Shown here piece after piece: positions 5,345-6,538 of a DNA stretch of 6,538 bases. Below the pieces are notes generated by a model. That model was given only the letters and a program-made list of their open reading frames with translations. It ran no database searches and was not told the origin of the DNA. The position numbers and the translations under genes were made by a program. Source of the DNA: CAYYHA01 sp964471535 (lineage in GTDB: Bacteria; Myxococcota; Myxococcia; SLRQ01); contig CAYYHA010000238.1 in the NCBI GenBank assembly GCA_964471535.1, forward strand, positions 1-6,538, in the 5' to 3' direction. Positions within the stretch are counted from its first letter, which is position 1; the number at the start of each line of letters is the position of its first letter.

Positions 5345-6538
5345 ATGTCCGAGGACGCGCCCCAGCCGAAGAGCTACTTCATTCGGAACGACAAGGGGAA
5401 GGTGTGGGGGCCCATGCAGGCCTCGACCCTGGCGATCCTCATCCCCCAGGGCGCCTTCCCCGGCCGCCTGCAGGCCTCGGAGGACGGTGAGCGCTACGCG
5501 ATGATCGGGCGCTTCGCCGAGCTGCGGGAGGTGCTGCCGCAGGAGGTCTGGGGGGTCTCTCCCGACGAGGTCGCAGCCGGCGCCGCGCCGGCCGAGGCCG
5601 CTGCGGCCCCGCCGGGAGCCGTGCCCACGGTGTCGCCGGAGGACCTTGCGCCGGGGGCGCCCACGGTCTCTCCGGAGGCCCTCGCGCCAGGGGCGCCCAC
5701 GGTCTCTCCGGAGGAAATCGCCGCGCCGCCCTCGGGCGCGGCGAGCAGGGGCGCGCAGGGGGCCGGGCCCCGCGCCCCCTCGGCCCCCGCGGCGGCGGCG
5801 CCGCCGCCGGCCGCCGCTGTCCCCGAGGTGGAGATCCCCACGGAGGGGACCCTCGCCGAGACCAGCCTCTTCCGCCTCGCCTACCTCATCGCCGCCAAGA
5901 AGGCGACCTGCCGGGTGATCCTCGAGTCGGGGGGCACGACGAGCACCGTGAGCTTTCGCAAGGGCGCACCGGAACACATCGCCAGCGAGGATCCCGCCCT
6001 GGATCTCGGCCGCTGGCTGGTCGCGGCGGGCCACCTGTCGGAGGAGGCCCGCGCCGAGGCCGAGGCGGCGAAGGCGAGCTTCGGCGGCAGCCTGGCCACG
6101 GCCCTCTTCGCGCGGGGTCTCCTCGACCCCAACGCCGCCTTCCCCCACCTCGCCACGTACCTGCAGGAGGCCTACGGGAAGCTCCTGGCGCTGGAGAGCG
6201 GGGGCTTCCGGGTGGAGGAGGGGGCGCCGCCGCCGGATGCGGTGCCCCTGGGGCAGAGCCCCTTCCTTCTCCTGGTGGCGGCGATGCGTTCGATGCCGGT
6301 GGAGGCGGTGCGCCGGCGCCTGGGGCCACGCCTGAAGGCGCCGGCGATGAAGTCCAACGTCTCGGCGGTGCCCATCGAGGCGCTGAAGCTCGGCCCGCAG
6401 GAGACGCGGCTGTACGGGCTCTACGACGGCGTGCGCACCCTCGAGGCCCTTGCCGCCGCGGCGGGGGAGCAGGAGGCCCTCTTCCTGCGCCTGTCCTTCC
6501 TCCTCGCCGAGACCGAGTTCCTCTCCTTCGGTGAGCCG
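5345..6538 (+). CDS. GYF_2-like and DUF4388-like domain protein, C-terminus beyond window
   Basis: 398 residues are visible, with no stop before the window end. The N-terminal 10-65 (YFIRNDKGKVWGPMQASTLA...) has the G-x-V-x-GPM pattern and spacing of GYF_2-type small adaptor domains. A Pro/Ala-rich linker (about 75-162) contains three 12-residue repeats. From about 166 the pattern follows DUF4388 (PATAN-like): GTLAETSLFRLAYLIAAKKA, a strand pair ending VSFRKGAPEHI (202-212), LGRWLVAAGHLSEE (221-234), GGSLATALFARGLL (247-260), then a winged-helix-like part LGPQETRLYGLYDGVRTLEA (349-368). DUF4388 is common in delta-proteobacterial signalling and motility proteins; its biochemical role is poorly defined. 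No signal peptide or membrane helix is seen, so it is probably cytoplasmic. The ATG at 5345 has GGAG six bases upstream. The 41-base spacing after the ligase suggests cotranscription. The missing C-terminus may hold the output domain. Confidence 0.8.
   Translation, partial: MSEDAPQPKSYFIRNDKGKVWGPMQASTLAILIPQGAFPGRLQASEDGERYAMIGRFAELREVLPQEVWGVSPDEVAAGAAPAEAAAAPPGAVPTVSPEDLAPGAPTVSPEALAPGAPTVSPEEIAAPPSGAASRGAQGAGPRAPSAPAAAAPPPAAAVPEVEIPTEGTLAETSLFRLAYLIAAKKATCRVILESGGTTSTVSFRKGAPEHIASEDPALDLGRWLVAAGHLSEEARAEAEAAKASFGGSLATALFARGLLDPNAAFPHLATYLQEAYGKLLALESGGFRVEEGAPPPDAVPLGQSPFLLLVAAMRSMPVEAVRRRLGPRLKAPAMKSNVSAVPIEALKLGPQETRLYGLYDGVRTLEALAAAAGEQEALFLRLSFLLAETEFLSFGEP
5621..5728 (+). repeat. Three tandem 36-base units encoding PTVSPE-type repeats
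   Basis: Three in-frame units of 36 bases (5621-5656, 5657-5692, 5693-5728) encode VPTVSPEDLAPG, APTVSPEALAPG and APTVSPEEIAAP, residues 93-128 of the GYF/DUF4388-like protein. The second and third units share their first 22 bases exactly, indicating recent duplication. The third decays at its end. The segment is a disordered linker between two folded domains. Confidence 0.9.

Noticed and set aside
5327..6148. A 273-codon antisense frame opposite the GYF/DUF4388-like gene
   Set aside because: It is Gly/Arg-rich with no recognisable motif. The sense frame has a good ribosome site and domain patterns, so this is a shadow.

Overview
The window is very GC-rich bacterial DNA with densely packed genes. 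Likely source: a draft or metagenome assembly of a deltaproteobacterium/Myxococcota-type organism. The support is circumstantial: strong G/C preference at third codon positions, a GYF_2-like plus DUF4388-like signalling protein, a polysaccharide polymerase/ligase fused to TPRs, and a scaffold gap of exactly ten Ns. No species is claimed.

Layout. Positions 1-147 hold no convincing gene, but contain a strong hairpin just past the end of the minus-strand genes. A tight minus-strand operon (transcribed right to left) follows: UDP-glucose 6-dehydrogenase (1176-2468), a small cysteine-rich lipoprotein-like protein (893-1195) whose start overlaps the end of ugd, and a DPM1-type family 2 glycosyltransferase (148-909) whose GTG start overlaps the end of the lipoprotein gene. 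An intergenic stretch of 137 bases (2469-2605) separates this operon from a divergent plus-strand pair. The first of the pair is a large O-antigen ligase/polymerase (Wzy/WaaL superfamily) membrane protein with a C-terminal TPR domain (2606-5303, interrupted by the gap). The second, 41 bases further on, is a GYF_2-like/DUF4388-like protein (5345 to beyond the window end).

How the genes fit together: ugd makes UDP-glucuronate, the GT2 enzyme probably moves a sugar onto a lipid phosphate or a growing glycan, and the Wzy/WaaL-type protein polymerises or ligates lipid-linked glycans on the periplasmic face. This looks like part of a surface polysaccharide or protein glycosylation locus. The Cys-rich lipoprotein and the DUF4388 protein have no obvious enzymatic role in it and are the least understood parts.

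The most consequential observation concerns the assembly. The ten-N gap falls inside the start of the ligase gene. A 15-base sequence before the gap (2691-2705) is repeated exactly at the first bases after it (2785-2799). Joining the two copies restores one uninterrupted 867-residue reading frame with a normal first membrane helix. The 69 bases between the first copy and the gap read, on the minus strand, like a piece of a Ser/Thr protein kinase, so the left contig probably ends in a chimeric tail. I found no CRISPR array, transposase, tRNA or rRNA, and nothing that I can support as a wholly new system.
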